Below, piece after piece: positions 1-10,256 of a DNA stretch of 64,000 nucleotides. The DNA is taken from the NCBI RefSeq assembly GCF_015295825.1, contig NZ_DVEH01000047.1:56229-120228 (forward strand), given 5' to 3'. Numbering within the stretch: position 1 is the stretch's first letter; every line of letters starts with the position of its first letter. A program made the translations under genes and the position numbers. The notes under the pieces were generated by a model, which was not told where the DNA came from, did no database searches, and was given only the letters and a program-made list of their open reading frames with translations. Origin of the DNA: Thermosynechococcus sp. M98_K2018_005 (lineage in GTDB: Bacteria; Cyanobacteriota; Cyanobacteriia; Thermosynechococcales; Thermosynechococcaceae).

Positions 1-134
1 GCAAGAAGAACCCGCCGCAGGGCATTCCCCACCGTAATCCCTTGACCGGGGACGAGGGGGTGCAGCGCAAATTGGCCGTACTGCCCCTGATCTTCCTCAA
101 CCCGTGTTTCCAAACATTCAATTTGATATGCCAT
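1..134 (-). CDS. rpoA: RNA polymerase alpha subunit, N-terminal fragment
   Basis: Only the first 44 codons lie in the window; the gene runs off the left edge. The product begins MAYQIECLETRVEEDQ and continues to a GNALRR segment, which is the dimerisation-domain start typical of cyanobacterial and plastid RpoA. It is the last visible gene of the long minus-strand ribosomal operon, 29 bp after rpsK, as in the alpha operon of other bacteria. RpoA forms the dimer on which beta and beta' assemble. The rest of the domain and the C-terminal domain cannot be seen. Confidence 0.93.
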   Translation of the reverse strand, partial: MAYQIECLETRVEEDQGQYGQFALHPLVPGQGITVGNALRRVLL

Positions 135-163
135 AGCTGTGCTCCCAAGTGACCCAAACCAAC

Positions 164-556
164 CTAAACCCGCCGCCGTTTGGGGGGACGGCAACCATTG
201 TGGGGAATGGGGGTCACATCCCGAATGAGGGTAATTTCTAGACCTGCGGCTTGCAACGCCCGAATCGCTGTCTCGCGACCGGAGCCGGGACCGCTCACCA
301 TGACCTCAATTTGCCGCATCCCCTGATCAATGGCACGGCGAGCCGCATTATCAGCAGCCGTTTGAGCTGCAAAGGGTGTGCCTTTTTTAGCACCTTTGAA
401 ACCACTGGAGCCAGCAGAGGCCCAAGCAATCACCTCACCATTGGGGTCGGTAATTGAGACAATCGTGTTGTTAAATGTGGACTGAATGTGGGCAACGCCA
501 CTGGGGACATTGCGCTTTTGCTTACGAGGGCCAGAGCGTTTTGCAGAGGGTGCCAT
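164..556 (-). CDS. rpsK: 30S ribosomal protein S11
   Basis: 130 aa, normal length. Family features visible are the N-terminal basic stretch, the [14 protein letters not shown] segment, [17 protein letters not shown] and the conserved C-terminal [15 protein letters not shown] tail. S11 sits on the platform of the small subunit near the E site and contacts the Shine-Dalgarno helix. It lies between rpsM and rpoA on the minus strand, the usual order. Nothing abnormal is seen. Confidence 0.97.
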   Translation of the reverse strand: MAPSAKRSGPRKQKRNVPSGVAHIQSTFNNTIVSITDPNGEVIAWASAGSSGFKGAKKGTPFAAQTAADNAARRAIDQGMRQIEVMVSGPGSGRETAIRALQAAGLEITLIRDVTPIPHNGCRPPKRRRV

Positions 557-598
557 AATCTATCCAAACCGTGAATCAGGTAGCAGGAGCGGAAAAAC

Positions 599-979
599 TT
601 ATTTCTTAGCAGCGGGTTTTTTCTTACCAGCCACAGTGCGGCGACCACCACGACGGGTGCGAGCATTGGTACGGGTGCGCTGACCACGAACCGGCAATCC
701 AAGGCGATGCCGCCGCCCCCGGTAGCAACCAATGTCCATGAGCCGCTTAATATTCATGGCCTCGAGGCGGCGCAGATCCCCTTCCACTTGATACTCGTCA
801 ATCGCAGCCCGCAGTGCCGCAATATCGGCATCCGTCAAATCGCGGGTGCGGGTATCTGGGTTAACACCCGTTTTTGCCAAGATTTCTTTGGAGCGGGACA
901 AGCCGATGCCATAGATGTAGGTGAGGGCAATTTCAATGCGTTTGTCGCGGGGTAAATCAACACCAGCAATACGAGCCAT
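599..979 (-). CDS. rpsM: 30S ribosomal protein S13
   Basis: 126 aa. The protein starts [21 protein letters not shown] and has the helix-two-turn-helix region and the C-terminal [15 protein letters not shown] block of S13, which reaches the A- and P-site tRNAs and the inter-subunit bridge B1. An AGGAA sequence lies 8 nt before the ATG. The lysine-rich tail (KKKPAAKK) is typical. It follows rpmJ in the operon. Confidence 0.97.
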   Translation of the reverse strand: MARIAGVDLPRDKRIEIALTYIYGIGLSRSKEILAKTGVNPDTRTRDLTDADIAALRAAIDEYQVEGDLRRLEAMNIKRLMDIGCYRGRRHRLGLPVRGQRTRTNARTRRGGRRTVAGKKKPAAKK

Positions 980-1012
980 GAATCTAGTTCCTATGTGTGC
1001 AACAACAGTGGG

Positions 1013-1126
1013 TTACCCTTGGCGCTGCTTGTGCTTCGGATTGGTGCAGATCACCATGACCCGGCCACGCCGCCGAATAACGCGGCATTTCTCACAAATA
1101 CGCCGTACCGATGCTCTTACTTTCAT
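1013..1126 (-). CDS. rpmJ: 50S ribosomal protein L36
   Basis: A 37-aa reading frame. It starts [15 protein letters not shown] and ends [10 protein letters not shown] before TAA. The zinc-ribbon residues Cys11, Cys14, Cys27 and His32 are all present, so this is the zinc-binding (C+) form of L36. It sits between infA and rpsM, exactly where L36 is expected in the spc/alpha junction. L36 stabilises 23S rRNA domains II and VI. Length and motif leave little doubt. Confidence 0.96.
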   Translation of the reverse strand: MKVRASVRRICEKCRVIRRRGRVMVICTNPKHKQRQG

Positions 1127-1186
1127 ATCAGTTGCTCATCTAGTCGCAAATTTTACATTTTAGCAGAGTGGCCAACAAAGATCAAA

Positions 1187-1411
1187 TTACTTTTTGCGCA
1201 GACGATAGGTAATCCGCCCCTTGGTCAGGTCATAGGGGGTCAATTCCACCTTCACGCGATCGCCCGGCAAAATTTTGATGTAGTTGCGGCGAATCTTGCC
1301 GGAAATATGGGCAAGGACATTAAAGCCATTGTCCAGATCCACCCGAAACATGGCGTTGGGCAATGACTCGGTCACTGTCCCTTCAATTTCAATGGCATCC
1401 TGTTTAGACAC
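1187..1411 (-). CDS. infA: Translation initiation factor IF-1
   Basis: 74 aa with the single S1/OB-fold of IF-1: [31 protein letters not shown] and [16 protein letters not shown]-1 binds the A site of the 30S subunit and works with IF-2 and IF-3 in start-codon selection. The start codon lies inside the end of adk (8-bp overlap), suggesting translational coupling. This adk-infA-rpmJ order is widespread in bacteria. Confidence 0.97.
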
Positions 1412-1991
1412 GGTTCACCTCCCCAATACGTGCTTGAATGGCAGCAGTTACCTCTTCGATCGTACATGTTCCATCAATGTGCACAAACTTGGGATGACTC
1501 ATGTACTGTTGAATCATCGGTAGGGTTTCCCGCTCATAGACCTGTACCCGCTTGAGGATGGTTTCAGGAGTATCATCGGAGCGCTGCTGACCGTTGACAG
1601 CTTGCTTAGCGCGATTGAGGGCGCGTTCCTGGAGAATCGCAGCGGGCACATCTAAGAAGAGCAAGTAATCGTAGTCTTGATGAATGCTTTTGAGCATCTC
1701 CTCAAAGACCGCTGCTTGTGCCACGTTGCGGGGAAAACCGTCCAAAAGCCAACCCGCAGCCGTATCTGGCTGTTGCAAGCGATTGGCCACCATATCCACA
1801 ATTACCTGATCCGGTACCAGTTCACCGCGATCCATGTAGCTTTGAGCCTGTTGACCGAGGGGGGTGCCCGCAGCTCGCTCTGCCCGCAGAATATCCCCCG
1901 TGGAAATGTGGGGAATCCCTAAGAGCGTGGTCAGAATTGCTGCCTGCGTCCCTTTGCCCGAACCAGGGCCACCAAACAAAATTAAACGCAT
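1404..1991 (-). CDS. adk: Adenylate kinase
   Basis: 195 aa, interconverting ATP + AMP and 2 ADP. The P-loop [10 protein letters not shown] is at residues 7-16, followed by the AMP-binding TGDILR and GFPRN motifs. The LID region is short (around [13 protein letters not shown]) and lacks the Cys4 zinc site of Gram-positive enzymes. The ATG shares its A with the TAA stop of secY (TAATG), and the stop overlaps infA by 8 bp, so the three genes are tightly coupled. Adk in the spc operon after secY is standard. Confidence 0.96.
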
Positions 1992-3301
1992 TACTGCTTC
2001 ACCATCCCCTCATAACGTTGTGAAATCACATAGGTTTGAATTTGTTTTGAGGTGTCAATAGCCACGCCCACCAAGATCAACAGGGAGGTCGCCCCCAGCC
2101 CTTGAAATGTTGTTACTTTGGTTGCACTCTCGACTGCCGTGGGAATAATCGCCACCAGACCCAAAAAGATCGCCCCTAGGAATGTCAAGCGGTTGAGAAC
2201 TCGCTCTAGGTAATCAGAGGTGGCTTTGCCGGGTCGGATTCCCGGAATACTGGCGCCCATTTTTTTCAGGTTTTGGGACATATCCACAGGGTTGACCACC
2301 AAGGAGGAGTAAAAGTAGCTAAAGAAGAGAATCAACAGCAAATAGAAAATCACGTATAGCCACGGTGTCGGCCCTGCCGGAGAAACATAACTCGCAAATC
2401 GTGCCACAAGTTCGTTGCGGCTAAACTGCGCTAAGGTCGAAGGCAGAATCAGTACTGCTGAAGCAAAAATGATCGGCATCACCCCCCCTTGGTTTAAGCG
2501 CAGGGGCAGGTAACTGGTTTGCTCGCGGTAGAGTTTGCGCCCCACTTGGCGACGTGCCGAAACAATGGGGATGCGGCGGGTGCCCTCTTGCACAAAGACA
2601 ATGCCGACAATCATGGCCAAAAAGACGGCCACCAGAATAACGATGCCGCCAATATTGCCACCACTTTCCGCAAGGGCGATTGTCTGACCCACCGAGGCAG
2701 GTAAGTAGGCAACAATGCTCAAAAAGATCAAGAGCGAAGCCCCATTACCTACACCCCGCTCAGTAATCAATTCGGAAATCCACATCACCACCATTGAGCC
2801 AGCGGTCAGACCAAGGACAATTTCAGCAACAAACCACGCCCCGGGATGCAAAGCCGCACCGGGAATTGAACTCACAAAAATGGCAATGCCAAAACTTTGC
2901 AGAACTGCCCAGCCCACAGCGACGTAGCGAGTAATTTGGGAAATTTTGCGGCGGCCGGCTTCCCCCTCATCCTTTTGTAGCCGCTCCAAGGAGGGGAGAG
3001 CGGCAGTCAGCAATTGCATGATGATGGAGGCATTAATATAGGGCAGGATGCCGAGGGCAAAAATCCCAAGGGCAGAGAGGCCACCGCCTGAAAAGATATC
3101 GAGGAAGCGAATCACGGCATTATCTTGCACGCTCTGGGCAAAAACGGCGCGATCAATCCCCGGAATAGGTAGATAGATGCCAAGCCGTACCAAGATGAGT
3201 AGTCCAATGGTGATCAGGAGTCGCCTCCGCAGACCAGCCGCTTGAGCCATCTGCATAAAGGTTTCTTGGGCAGTGGGTGCCTTGCCGCGATTCACAATCA
3301 T
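1991..3301 (-). CDS. secY: Preprotein translocase subunit SecY
   Basis: 436 aa, the channel subunit of the SecYEG translocon in the plasma and thylakoid membranes. About ten hydrophobic segments are visible. The plug/TM2 region (FSGGGLSALGIFALGILPYI) and the cytosolic loop with RRIPIVSARRQVGRK, which binds SecA or the ribosome, are recognisable. It lies between rplO and adk as in other bacteria. The ATG at 3299-3301 follows the rplO end by about 12 bp. Confidence 0.97.
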   Translation of the reverse strand: MIVNRGKAPTAQETFMQMAQAAGLRRRLLITIGLLILVRLGIYLPIPGIDRAVFAQSVQDNAVIRFLDIFSGGGLSALGIFALGILPYINASIIMQLLTAALPSLERLQKDEGEAGRRKISQITRYVAVGWAVLQSFGIAIFVSSIPGAALHPGAWFVAEIVLGLTAGSMVVMWISELITERGVGNGASLLIFLSIVAYLPASVGQTIALAESGGNIGGIVILVAVFLAMIVGIVFVQEGTRRIPIVSARRQVGRKLYREQTSYLPLRLNQGGVMPIIFASAVLILPSTLAQFSRNELVARFASYVSPAGPTPWLYVIFYLLLILFFSYFYSSLVVNPVDMSQNLKKMGASIPGIRPGKATSDYLERVLNRLTFLGAIFLGLVAIIPTAVESATKVTTFQGLGATSLLILVGVAIDTSKQIQTYVISQRYEGMVKQ

Positions 3302-3313
3302 ATTGGGGTTCCT

Positions 3314-3778
3314 CTATTCACTGTCGGCAGCAACGGAGGTCTCCACACATACCCCACCAGCGGCTTCAATCTTGCTACGGGCACTGCCACTAAAGGCAGC
3401 GGCATGAACCTCTAGCTTGACGTTGAGCTCACCATCCCCCAGCACTTTGAGGGGGTATTTGGCGGTGGTGAGAATGCCAGCTTCAAGGAGGGACGCAACC
3501 GTCACTACGCTATTGGCGGGTAGGGTATTGAGACGACCCACGTTGATCGTAGTGTAAACCTTCCGGTTGACGCGGGGAAAGTGCTTGAGTTTGGGGAGAC
3601 GACGGTAGAGGGGGTTTTGACCACCTTCAAAGCCGGGACGGGTGGACCGACCGGAACGGGATTTTTGCCCGCGCATCCCAAAGCCACCACTTGCCCCTTG
3701 ACCTGCGGCAATGCCCCGACCAATCCGCCGTTTGCGCCGTCGCGATCCCGCTTGGGGGTGCAGATCTTGAAACCGCAT
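3314..3778 (-). CDS. rplO: 50S ribosomal protein L15
   Basis: 154 aa if translated from the ATG at 3776-3778, which has AGGAG 7 nt upstream; a TTG two codons earlier is in frame but badly placed. The family hallmarks are the N-terminal glycine- and arginine-rich tail ([30 protein letters not shown]) and the C-terminal globular part. L15 is a late-assembly protein near the peptidyl transferase region. rpmD (L30), which precedes rplO in many bacteria, is absent here, as is usual in cyanobacteria. Confidence 0.95.
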   Translation of the reverse strand: MRFQDLHPQAGSRRRKRRIGRGIAAGQGASGGFGMRGQKSRSGRSTRPGFEGGQNPLYRRLPKLKHFPRVNRKVYTTINVGRLNTLPANSVVTVASLLEAGILTTAKYPLKVLGDGELNVKLEVHAAAFSGSARSKIEAAGGVCVETSVAADSE

Positions 3779-3791
3779 GGACAACTCCTAA

Positions 3792-4316
3792 CTATTTGCT
3801 ATAGAGGTTTTCAATGGGGATTTCCCGCGCCTCGGCAACTTCTTGGAAGGTGCGCAAGGCTGCAAGGGCTTCGAGGGCGGCCCGGGCATTGTTGAGGGGG
3901 TTGCTGGATCCCAGTTGTTTGGCCAGCACGTTGCGTACCCCTGCCAGCTCCAGAACGGTGCGCACAGAGCCACCAGCAATTACGCCGGTTCCCGGTGCAG
4001 CAGGGCGAATCATGACACGGGCAGCACCGCCTTCACCAAAGGTGGGGTGGGGAATAGAGTTGGATTTGGTGATCGGGACATCAATGAGGTGCTTTTTGCC
4101 ATCGGCCACGCCTTTGCGCACCGCACCAATGACATCGGCAGCTTTACCCACACCCACACCCACTTGGCCACGCTCATTGCCAACGACAACAATGGCGCGG
4201 AAGCTCAGTTTTTTACCGCCTTTGACCACTTTGGAGACGCGGCGGATCTGGACGACCCGCTCTTGCCAGTCGGTTTCTTTTTCAACTTTGCGGGGGTTTT
4301 TACGACGATTTGCCAT
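3792..4316 (-). CDS. rpsE: 30S ribosomal protein S5
   Basis: 174 aa. The N-terminal dsRNA-binding domain ([26 protein letters not shown]) and the C-terminal domain with [13 protein letters not shown] and RNVLAK are typical. S5 lies at the mRNA entry tunnel and affects decoding fidelity together with S4. Located between rplR and rplO. No anomaly seen. Confidence 0.97.
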   Translation of the reverse strand: MANRRKNPRKVEKETDWQERVVQIRRVSKVVKGGKKLSFRAIVVVGNERGQVGVGVGKAADVIGAVRKGVADGKKHLIDVPITKSNSIPHPTFGEGGAARVMIRPAAPGTGVIAGGSVRTVLELAGVRNVLAKQLGSSNPLNNARAALEALAALRTFQEVAEAREIPIENLYSK

Positions 4317-4327
4317 CGGGTCATCCT

Positions 4328-4690
4328 CTAAAAGTCCAGTCCAGCTTCACGGGCGGCATCCGCCAAGGCCTTGACACGACCATGGTAGATATTACCACCG
4401 CGATCAAAGACAACGCGCTCAATGCCAGCGGCTTTGGCACGCTCTGCAATTAGTCGCCCCACTTCGATGGAGGCGGCACAGGTGCTGCCATCGCCCAGCT
4501 TTTGCCGTAGTTCTGGCTCAACACTCGAAGCAGCCACGAGGGTATGGTGCTGAGTGTCATCAATCACCTGGGCATAGATGTGCTGATGGGAACGAAAGAC
4601 AGCGAGGCGGGGGCGATCGCTGGTACCTTTGACTTTGCGGCGAATGCGCTGATGCCGCCTTTGGCGAGCTGCAGTACGAGTTTGCTTCAT
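4328..4690 (-). CDS. rplR: 50S ribosomal protein L18
   Basis: 120 aa, binding 5S rRNA with L5 and L25. The protein shows the basic N-terminus ([17 protein letters not shown]), [20 protein letters not shown] and the C-terminal [24 protein letters not shown]. The ATG begins directly after the rplF stop codon with no spacer, so translation is probably coupled to rplF. Confidence 0.97.
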   Translation of the reverse strand: MKQTRTAARQRRHQRIRRKVKGTSDRPRLAVFRSHQHIYAQVIDDTQHHTLVAASSVEPELRQKLGDGSTCAASIEVGRLIAERAKAAGIERVVFDRGGNIYHGRVKALADAAREAGLDF

Positions 4691-5254
4691 CTATTTCTTC
4701 CCTGTCTTACCAACTTTACGACGCACAAATTCACCCATATAGCGAATGCCCTTGCCCTTGTAGGGTTCAGGGGGACGTACGGCGCGAATACGGGCAGAGG
4801 TATTGCCAACCAGTTCTTTGTCAATGCCACTGACAAGGACAATCGTGCCCTGCTGCACTTTTTTACCTTGGTTATCCTCAATTTCTAGGGTAATGCCCTC
4901 GGGTGGCACAATCTCAACGGGGTGGCTGTAGCCTGTGCTGAGGACAAGGGTTTTGCCTTGGAGTTGGGCGCGGTAACCGACCCCTTGAATCTCCAGCTTT
5001 TTCGTAAACCCTTGGGAGACGCCTTCCACCATGTTGGCCAACAGCGTGCGGCAGAGGCCGTGGCGTTCTTTAGCGGGTCGAGAGTCATCGCGGCGCTTGA
5101 CAACAATGCTTTCGCCCTCTTGAGCAACATTTACCTCGGGGGGAAAAACACGACTGAGCTGACCCTTGGGGCCTTTGACTGTGACCTGCTGCCCGTCTAG
5201 GGCAACGGTGACATTTTTGGGCAGGGGGATGGGACGCTTGCCAATACGAGACAT
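4691..5254 (-). CDS. rplF: 50S ribosomal protein L6
   Basis: 187 aa, slightly longer than the E. coli protein because of a short C-terminal extension (KVGKTGKK). The product begins [12 protein letters not shown] and contains the two repeated L6 folds and the conserved [13 protein letters not shown] motif that contacts the sarcin-ricin loop region. A strong GGAGGA sits 8 nt before the ATG. It lies between rpsH and rplR. Confidence 0.97.
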   Translation of the reverse strand: MSRIGKRPIPLPKNVTVALDGQQVTVKGPKGQLSRVFPPEVNVAQEGESIVVKRRDDSRPAKERHGLCRTLLANMVEGVSQGFTKKLEIQGVGYRAQLQGKTLVLSTGYSHPVEIVPPEGITLEIEDNQGKKVQQGTIVLVSGIDKELVGNTSARIRAVRPPEPYKGKGIRYMGEFVRRKVGKTGKK

Positions 5255-5272
5255 GTGGGACTTCCTCCGAGC

Positions 5273-5674
5273 TTACCAAACGTAACAGAGTACTTCGCCG
5301 CCAATGCCCTGCTTCCGTGCCTCGCGATCGGTCATGATACCGCTAGAGGTGGAGATGATGGCAATGCCGATGCCACCGAGCACCCGGGGCAACTCACGGG
5401 AATTGGCATAGACGCGCAGACCGGGTTTGCTTACCCGCTTGAGCGCAGTAATAATCGGCTGGCGCTGCTTACCGCGATATTTTAGGGAAACCACAAGATG
5501 CCGTTTGATGCCATCCCCTTGCTCTTCAAAATCGCGAATAAACCCTTCCGCTTTCAGCACCTGCGCAATACTGCGAGTCATGCGTGTGGCTGGAATGGTG
5601 GTGGTTTGATGACGCGCAAGGTTTGCGTTGCGGATGCGAGTTAGCATATCGCCAATCGTGTCATTTACTGCCAT
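5273..5674 (-). CDS. rpsH: 30S ribosomal protein S8
   Basis: 133 aa, a primary 16S rRNA binder in the central domain and, in E. coli, the spc-operon repressor. Visible family features are [11 protein letters not shown] at the N-terminus and the C-terminal [26 protein letters not shown] precedes the ATG by 5 nt. It follows rplE directly; the rpsN (S14) gene usually found between them in E. coli is not present. Confidence 0.97.
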   Translation of the reverse strand: MAVNDTIGDMLTRIRNANLARHQTTTIPATRMTRSIAQVLKAEGFIRDFEEQGDGIKRHLVVSLKYRGKQRQPIITALKRVSKPGLRVYANSRELPRVLGGIGIAIISTSSGIMTDREARKQGIGGEVLCYVW

Positions 5675-5702
5675 AGTTGCTCCTTAAAATCTGCCTCCGG
5701 CG

Positions 5703-6248
5703 TTAGTTCTCACGGAACGGCATGCCCATTGCTTTGAGCAGGGCGCGTCCTTCTTCATCAGTATTGGCAGTGGTGATGATTGAGACATCCATGCCGCGAA
5801 TTTGATCAATGTCGTCGTAGTTGACTTCGGGGAAAATCAGTTGCTCGCGCAAACCTAGGGTGTAGTTGCCCCGGCCATCAAAGCTTTTGGGGTTAACACC
5901 GCGAAAGTCACGAATCCGTGGCAGTGCCAAGTTAATCAAGCGATCCAAAAAGGCATACATGCGATCGGAACGCAGCGTCACCGCAACCCCCACGGGCATG
6001 CCTTTGCGGATTTTGAAGCCAGCGATCGCCTTCTTGGCGCGGGTAACTACGGGCTTTTGGCCTGTAATCGTGGCAATTTCTGCCAGTGTGGCTTCAAGGG
6101 CTTTGGCATTTTGCGCCGCTTCACCGAGACCCCGGTTGACAGTCACTTTGACAATCTTGGGCACTTGGTGGATGTTTTTGTACTGGAATTGCTGCATAAG
6201 CTGCGGCACAACGGTTTTGTTGTAGTGATCTTTGAGGCGTTGGGACAT
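5703..6248 (-). CDS. rplE: 50S ribosomal protein L5
   Basis: 181 aa, a 5S rRNA-binding protein of the central protuberance. Motifs include [34 protein letters not shown] and the PRIRDFRG loop, all standard for L5. It starts 58 bp after rplX ends, one of the larger gaps inside the operon. No anomaly seen. Confidence 0.97.
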   Translation of the reverse strand: MSQRLKDHYNKTVVPQLMQQFQYKNIHQVPKIVKVTVNRGLGEAAQNAKALEATLAEIATITGQKPVVTRAKKAIAGFKIRKGMPVGVAVTLRSDRMYAFLDRLINLALPRIRDFRGVNPKSFDGRGNYTLGLREQLIFPEVNYDDIDQIRGMDVSIITTANTDEEGRALLKAMGMPFREN

Positions 6249-6306
6249 GGGGCTTCTCCTAGGGGCATTCTCTGGGCTGGGTCAGAGAGGGGAAAGCGGG
6301 TTAGAC

Positions 6307-6660
6307 CTAATCAATGATTTCGCCAGTTTTCTTAAGCATCCGTACCTTACGGCCATCTTCGGTGTAGGTGTAGCAGATGCGGCTGGCCACGTTTTGCTTG
6401 GTGGAGTAGAGCATCACCTTACAACTGTGAATCGGGGCTTCCTTGGTGATAATTTGCCCAGATTCTCCCTCTTGGCGGGGCTTGACGTGTTTGGTTTTCA
6501 GGTTCACCCCTTTGACAATCACCTGACTGGTCTTGGGGAAAACGGCGAGGACTTCACCGACTTTGGCTTTGTCGCTGCCAGCGATGACTTGAACCGTGTC
6601 CCCTTTTTTCACGTGCATGCGATAGCGCATAGGCTTTTTATTTGCTTTCTTGGCCGCCAT
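6307..6660 (-). CDS. rplX: 50S ribosomal protein L24
   Basis: 117 aa with an N-terminal KOW motif ([22 protein letters not shown]). L24 initiates assembly of the large subunit and lines the exit-tunnel opening. The N-terminus [16 protein letters not shown] is a short cyanobacterial extension. Its ATG shares one base with the TAA stop of rplN (TAATG), implying coupled translation. Confidence 0.96.
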   Translation of the reverse strand: MAAKKANKKPMRYRMHVKKGDTVQVIAGSDKAKVGEVLAVFPKTSQVIVKGVNLKTKHVKPRQEGESGQIITKEAPIHSCKVMLYSTKQNVASRICYTYTEDGRKVRMLKKTGEIID

Positions 6661-7028
6661 TAGAGTACCTCCGGTGCCAATGAAACAATTTTCGTGAAGT
6701 TTTTATCCCGCAGCTCACGAGCCACAGGACCAAAGACACGGGTGCCGCGAGGGTTGCCCTCCTGGTTAATCAAGACAGCGGCGTTGTCATCAAAGCGAAT
6801 GCTCATGCCACTTTCACGGCGGATGGTTTTGCGGGTGCGCACAATGACAGCGCGAACCACATCGGATTTTTTCACTGCCATATTGGGGGTAGCATCTTTG
6901 ACGGTGGCAATGATTACATCGCCCACGCTGCCGTAGCGACGGTTACCGCCGCCGAGCACACGGATGCAGAGGAGCTTTTTGGCGCCGCTATTGTCGGCAA
7001 CGTTGAGATAGGTTTCCTGTTGAATCAT
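6660..7028 (-). CDS. rplN: 50S ribosomal protein L14
   Basis: 122 aa, the normal length. It begins [19 protein letters not shown] and has the conserved [14 protein letters not shown] and [14 protein letters not shown] segments. L14 lies at the subunit interface and is the docking site of the silencing factor RsfS. Located between rpsQ and rplX, as expected. Confidence 0.97.
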   Translation of the reverse strand: MIQQETYLNVADNSGAKKLLCIRVLGGGNRRYGSVGDVIIATVKDATPNMAVKKSDVVRAVIVRTRKTIRRESGMSIRFDDNAAVLINQEGNPRGTRVFGPVARELRDKNFTKIVSLAPEVL

Positions 7029-7040
7029 GGCTGGCTCTCC

Positions 7041-7289
7041 TTAGGCAGTGCGAGGACTGAGAATCTCGGCAATGACCCAACGCTTAGTGCGACTCAGGGG
7101 ACGGGTTTCCCGAATGCGCACGCGATCGCCCACTTTGGCTTCGTTGTTTTCATCATGGGCTTTGTAGCGGCGGGTTTTGACGACAATTTTGCCGTACTTG
7201 GGATGGGGGGCGCGGTTTTCGACAGCAACGACAACGGTTTTTTGCATTTTGTCGCTGACGACAACGCCAACACGTTCTTTAACTGCCAT
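7041..7289 (-). CDS. rpsQ: 30S ribosomal protein S17
   Basis: 82 aa OB-fold protein that binds 16S rRNA. Typical features are [17 protein letters not shown] near the N-terminus, HPKYGKIV, and [18 protein letters not shown]. Its ATG shares its A with the TAA of rpmC. The C-terminus is short. Nothing unusual. Confidence 0.96.
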   Translation of the reverse strand: MAVKERVGVVVSDKMQKTVVVAVENRAPHPKYGKIVVKTRRYKAHDENNEAKVGDRVRIRETRPLSRTKRWVIAEILSPRTA

Positions 7290-7501
7290 TAGTCTTGGCC
7301 TCCACTGCGGCGACGTTCATTCTCAAGGGTTAAAAGCTGTGCCAACTCGTGGCGGAGATGCTTAAATTGATGGGGCTTGACCTCTTGGCGGGTGGCTTTT
7401 TTGAAGCGGAGATCAAAGAGTTGTTTCTTAATCGCGGCAATGCGATCGCTGACTTCTTGATCACTCAGTTCCCGCAAGTCTTTCATTTTTGTCAGTGCCA
7501 T
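7289..7501 (-). CDS. rpmC: 50S ribosomal protein L29
   Basis: 70 aa, two-helix protein near the exit tunnel where trigger factor and SRP dock. The sequence [16 protein letters not shown] and the LRFKKATRQ...[12 protein letters not shown] pattern match L29. It lies between rplP (2 bp upstream) and rpsQ (1-bp overlap). Confidence 0.95.
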   Translation of the reverse strand: MALTKMKDLRELSDQEVSDRIAAIKKQLFDLRFKKATRQEVKPHQFKHLRHELAQLLTLENERRRSGGQD

Positions 7502-7503
7502 TC

Positions 7504-7935
7504 TTAACCCTCCTGTTGTTCCTCTTCTTGATTGCGCACCAGAAAACGGGTCTTGATCGGCATTTTGTAGGCAGCAAGGCGCATGGCTTCGCGGGCAACC
7601 GCCTCCGGCACACCGGCAATTTCATACATAATGCGACCGGGTTTGACCACCGCCACCCAGTATTCCGGTGAACCTTTTCCTGACCCCATCCGCGTTTCGG
7701 CAGGCCGCATCGTCACGGGCTTATCGGGGAAAATGCGAATCCAAATTTTGCCACCGCGGCGGATATAGCGGGTCATGGCACGACGCCCGGCCTCAATTTG
7801 CCGTGAGGTGATCCAAGCGGGTTCAAGGGCTTGAAGGGCATAGTCGCCAAAATGGATGGAGTTACCGCGACTGGCAACCCCCGTCATGCGACCCCGCTGC
7901 TGTTTGCGAAATTTTGTACGCTTTGGACTTAACAT
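7504..7935 (-). CDS. rplP: 50S ribosomal protein L16
   Basis: 143 aa. It begins [17 protein letters not shown] and has the [20 protein letters not shown] and [20 protein letters not shown] segments of L16, a late-assembly protein needed for A-site tRNA accommodation. The glutamate-rich tail (NQEEEQQEG) is a variable region. Located between rpsC and rpmC. Confidence 0.97.
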   Translation of the reverse strand: MLSPKRTKFRKQQRGRMTGVASRGNSIHFGDYALQALEPAWITSRQIEAGRRAMTRYIRRGGKIWIRIFPDKPVTMRPAETRMGSGKGSPEYWVAVVKPGRIMYEIAGVPEAVAREAMRLAAYKMPIKTRFLVRNQEEEQQEG

Positions 7936-7949
7936 CGCTGGCTTCCCTG

Positions 7950-8666
7950 TTAGTTAGAGCGATTTTCAAATTGGGGTAGACGGCGTTGGGGACTGCGGCG
8001 ACTGGGTTCCCGTGTTACGGCCTCGGTTTGTCCCGGCAGTACCTCACCTTTGAAGATCCACACTTTCACGCCCAAAATGCCGTAGATCGTGCGGGCGGTG
8101 CGGTAGGCATAGTCAATGTCTGCCCGTAGGGTATGGAGGGGAACGCGACCTTCCCGTGTCCACTCAGTACGAGCGATTTCTGCCCCATTCAGGCGACCTG
8201 CCACTTGGACTTTGATCCCCTCAATGCCTGCTCGCTGTGCCCGCTGAATGGCTTGGCGCACGGCGCGGCGGAAGGCCACCCGTCGCTCTAGTTGCTGGGT
8301 GATGTATTCCGCCAAGAGGCTAGCCTCAGCATCCACGCGGTTGACTTCCACCACGTTTACTTTAATCGTGCGGTTGCTAGGGAGTATCTGCCGCAGTTGC
8401 TTGCGCAGTTCCTCAATCCCTTGGCCACCTTTGCCAACGACGACGCCAGGACGGGCAGTGCGAATTTGCAACTCCACTTGATCCGCTTTGCGCTCAATGC
8501 GCACTTCAGCAATGCCAGCGTTGGCCAGTTGCTTGTTGATAAACGTGCGGATGCGGTGATCCTCCTGCAATAGCTCGGGATAGCGATCGCTATCGGCGTA
8601 CCAGCGGGAGCGATGTTCTTGTGTAATGCCGAGGCGAAAGCCAATTGGGTGAATCTTCTGTCCCAC
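7950..8666 (-). CDS. rpsC: 30S ribosomal protein S3
   Basis: 238 aa, starting at a GTG (8664-8666) with AAGGAT 6 nt upstream. The start region [21 protein letters not shown] is diagnostic. A type-II KH domain with the [13 protein letters not shown] loop lies near residues 65-80. S3 forms part of the mRNA entry helicase with S4 and S5. The C-terminus is arginine-rich. Confidence 0.97.
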   Translation of the reverse strand: MGQKIHPIGFRLGITQEHRSRWYADSDRYPELLQEDHRIRTFINKQLANAGIAEVRIERKADQVELQIRTARPGVVVGKGGQGIEELRKQLRQILPSNRTIKVNVVEVNRVDAEASLLAEYITQQLERRVAFRRAVRQAIQRAQRAGIEGIKVQVAGRLNGAEIARTEWTREGRVPLHTLRADIDYAYRTARTIYGILGVKVWIFKGEVLPGQTEAVTREPSRRSPQRRLPQFENRSN

Positions 8667-8678
8667 GGTGGTATCCTT

Positions 8679-9047
8679 CTACGATTCGTCAGCAGTGTTT
8701 TGGGGCGCCACAGCAATTGTGATGTGGCAGGTGGGCTTGCGAATTTGGTAAGCGCGGCCTTGGGCGCGAGGGCGGAACCGCTTCAGGCAAGGCCCTTGAT
8801 CGGCATAGGCCTGACTAATCACCAAGGTGGCGGGATCCAAGCCCAAGTTGTGGGTGGCATTGGCTGCCGCCGATCGCAAGACCTTTGTAATTGGCTCACA
8901 GGCACGATAGGGCATAAAGCGCAGCATAATCAGGGCATCGCGGTAGGTGCGACCCCGCAGTTGATCCAGTACCCGCCGCACCTTGTGGGGTGACATGCGG
9001 ACATACTTGGCGCAGGCACGGGCAGTAGGAGAAGAGGTAGAAACCAT
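8679..9047 (-). CDS. rplV: 50S ribosomal protein L22
   Basis: 122 aa. The core begins [24 protein letters not shown], the conserved start of L22; the beta-hairpin that lines the exit tunnel ([20 protein letters not shown]) is intact. L22 binds 23S rRNA early in assembly and is a site of macrolide resistance changes in other bacteria. It lies between rpsS and rpsC. Confidence 0.96.
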   Translation of the reverse strand: MVSTSSPTARACAKYVRMSPHKVRRVLDQLRGRTYRDALIMLRFMPYRACEPITKVLRSAAANATHNLGLDPATLVISQAYADQGPCLKRFRPRAQGRAYQIRKPTCHITIAVAPQNTADES

Positions 9048-9077
9048 AGACGGCTATCCCAGACGCGAACAAGAGAA

Positions 9078-9356
9078 TCAATGGCGGGCTTTTTTATCGC
9101 CCTTAACATGACTGCGGAAGTTGCGGGTGGGGGCAAATTCCCCCAGTTTGTGACCCACCATCTGCTCAGTGATGTACACGGGCACGTGCTGCTTGCCGTT
9201 GTGGACGGCGATCGTGTGGCCAATCATTTCCGGCACAATCGTTGAGGCACGCGACCACGTTTTGATTACTTCCTTGGCATTGCGCTCATTGAGGGCTTCA
9301 ATCTTGCGTAAGAGATGATCCGCCACAAAGGGGCCTTTTTTTAATGAACGTCCCAT
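9078..9356 (-). CDS. rpsS: 30S ribosomal protein S19
   Basis: 92 aa: [20 protein letters not shown] and the [16 protein letters not shown] segment are family hallmarks. S19 forms a complex with S13 at the head of the small subunit. It lies between rplB and rplV. No unusual feature. Confidence 0.97.
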   Translation of the reverse strand: MGRSLKKGPFVADHLLRKIEALNERNAKEVIKTWSRASTIVPEMIGHTIAVHNGKQHVPVYITEQMVGHKLGEFAPTRNFRSHVKGDKKARH

Positions 9357-9378
9357 AACCTAACTTCTCCGCAAAAAT

Positions 9379-10245
9379 CTAAGACTGACGACCACCGCGA
9401 CCCCGCTTGGAAGACTTTTTGCGACGGCGCACAATGAGGGCATCGCTGAGTTTTTTCTTCTTGCGAGTTTTGTAGCCAAGGGTGGGTTTACCCCAAGGCG
9501 TGACAGGCCCAGGACGACCAATGGGGGCGCGCCCTTCACCACCACCGTGGGGGTGATCCACCGGGTTCATCACTGAACCGCGCACCTTCGGACGACGACC
9601 TTTCCAGCGATTGCGACCCGCTTTCCCCAAGCTGATGTTGTTGGCTTCAACATTCCCCACTTGGCCAATGGTGGCATAGCACTCCTTGCGGAAGAGCCGC
9701 ACTTCACCTGAGGGAAGCTTGAGGGTGACCATATCCCCTTCTTTGGCCACTACTTGTGCCATCGCGCCGGCAGCTCGCACCATTTGCGCCCCCCGACCGG
9801 GGGTAATTTCCACATTATGAACACTGGTACCCAGGGGAATTTTGCCCAAGGGAAGGGAGTTGCCCACTTCAATAGGGGCATCGGGACTGGCAATAATCTC
9901 CGTGCCAGGGGTCAAGTCCCGAGGATGGATGATGTAACGCTTCTCGCCATCGCGATAGTGGAGCAAAGCAATGCGAGCATTGCGGTTGGGATCGTACTCC
10001 ACAGTTGCCACTTTGGCGGGGACATTGAGCTTGCTGCTGCGGCGAAAATCAACAATGCGATAGCGACGCTTGTGGCCACCACCCCGCCGCCGACTGGTAA
10101 TGACACCGCGATTGTTGCGGCCTTTGTCGCGCTTGAAACCGCGGGTCAGCGACTTTTCGGGCTTGTCGGTGGTAATTTCAGCAAAGTCAGAAACAGTTTT
10201 TTGGCGAACGCCAGGGGTGTAGGGTCGGTAAACGCGAATGCCCAT
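9379..10245 (-). CDS. rplB: 50S ribosomal protein L2
   Basis: 288 aa, a primary 23S rRNA binder required for subunit association and peptidyl transfer. Recognisable blocks are [12 protein letters not shown] at the start, [22 protein letters not shown], and the [19 protein letters not shown] segment that carries the functionally important histidine. The C-terminal KRGRGGRQS tail is intact. It lies between rplW and rpsS. Confidence 0.97.
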   Translation of the reverse strand: MGIRVYRPYTPGVRQKTVSDFAEITTDKPEKSLTRGFKRDKGRNNRGVITSRRRGGGHKRRYRIVDFRRSSKLNVPAKVATVEYDPNRNARIALLHYRDGEKRYIIHPRDLTPGTEIIASPDAPIEVGNSLPLGKIPLGTSVHNVEITPGRGAQMVRAAGAMAQVVAKEGDMVTLKLPSGEVRLFRKECYATIGQVGNVEANNISLGKAGRNRWKGRRPKVRGSVMNPVDHPHGGGEGRAPIGRPGPVTPWGKPTLGYKTRKKKKLSDALIVRRRKKSSKRGRGGRQS

Positions 10246-10256
10246 GATCTACTCCG

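Noticed and set aside
3814..4374. Open frame opposite rpsE (186 codons)
   Set aside because: Complementary to a certain ribosomal gene, Ser/Arg/Thr-rich, no start signal; a shadow frame.
5675..6306. Missing rpsN and rpmD as evidence for deletion in the ribosomal operon
   Set aside because: Cyanobacteria normally keep rpsN elsewhere and lack rpmD; there are no remnants, so this is the normal gene order.
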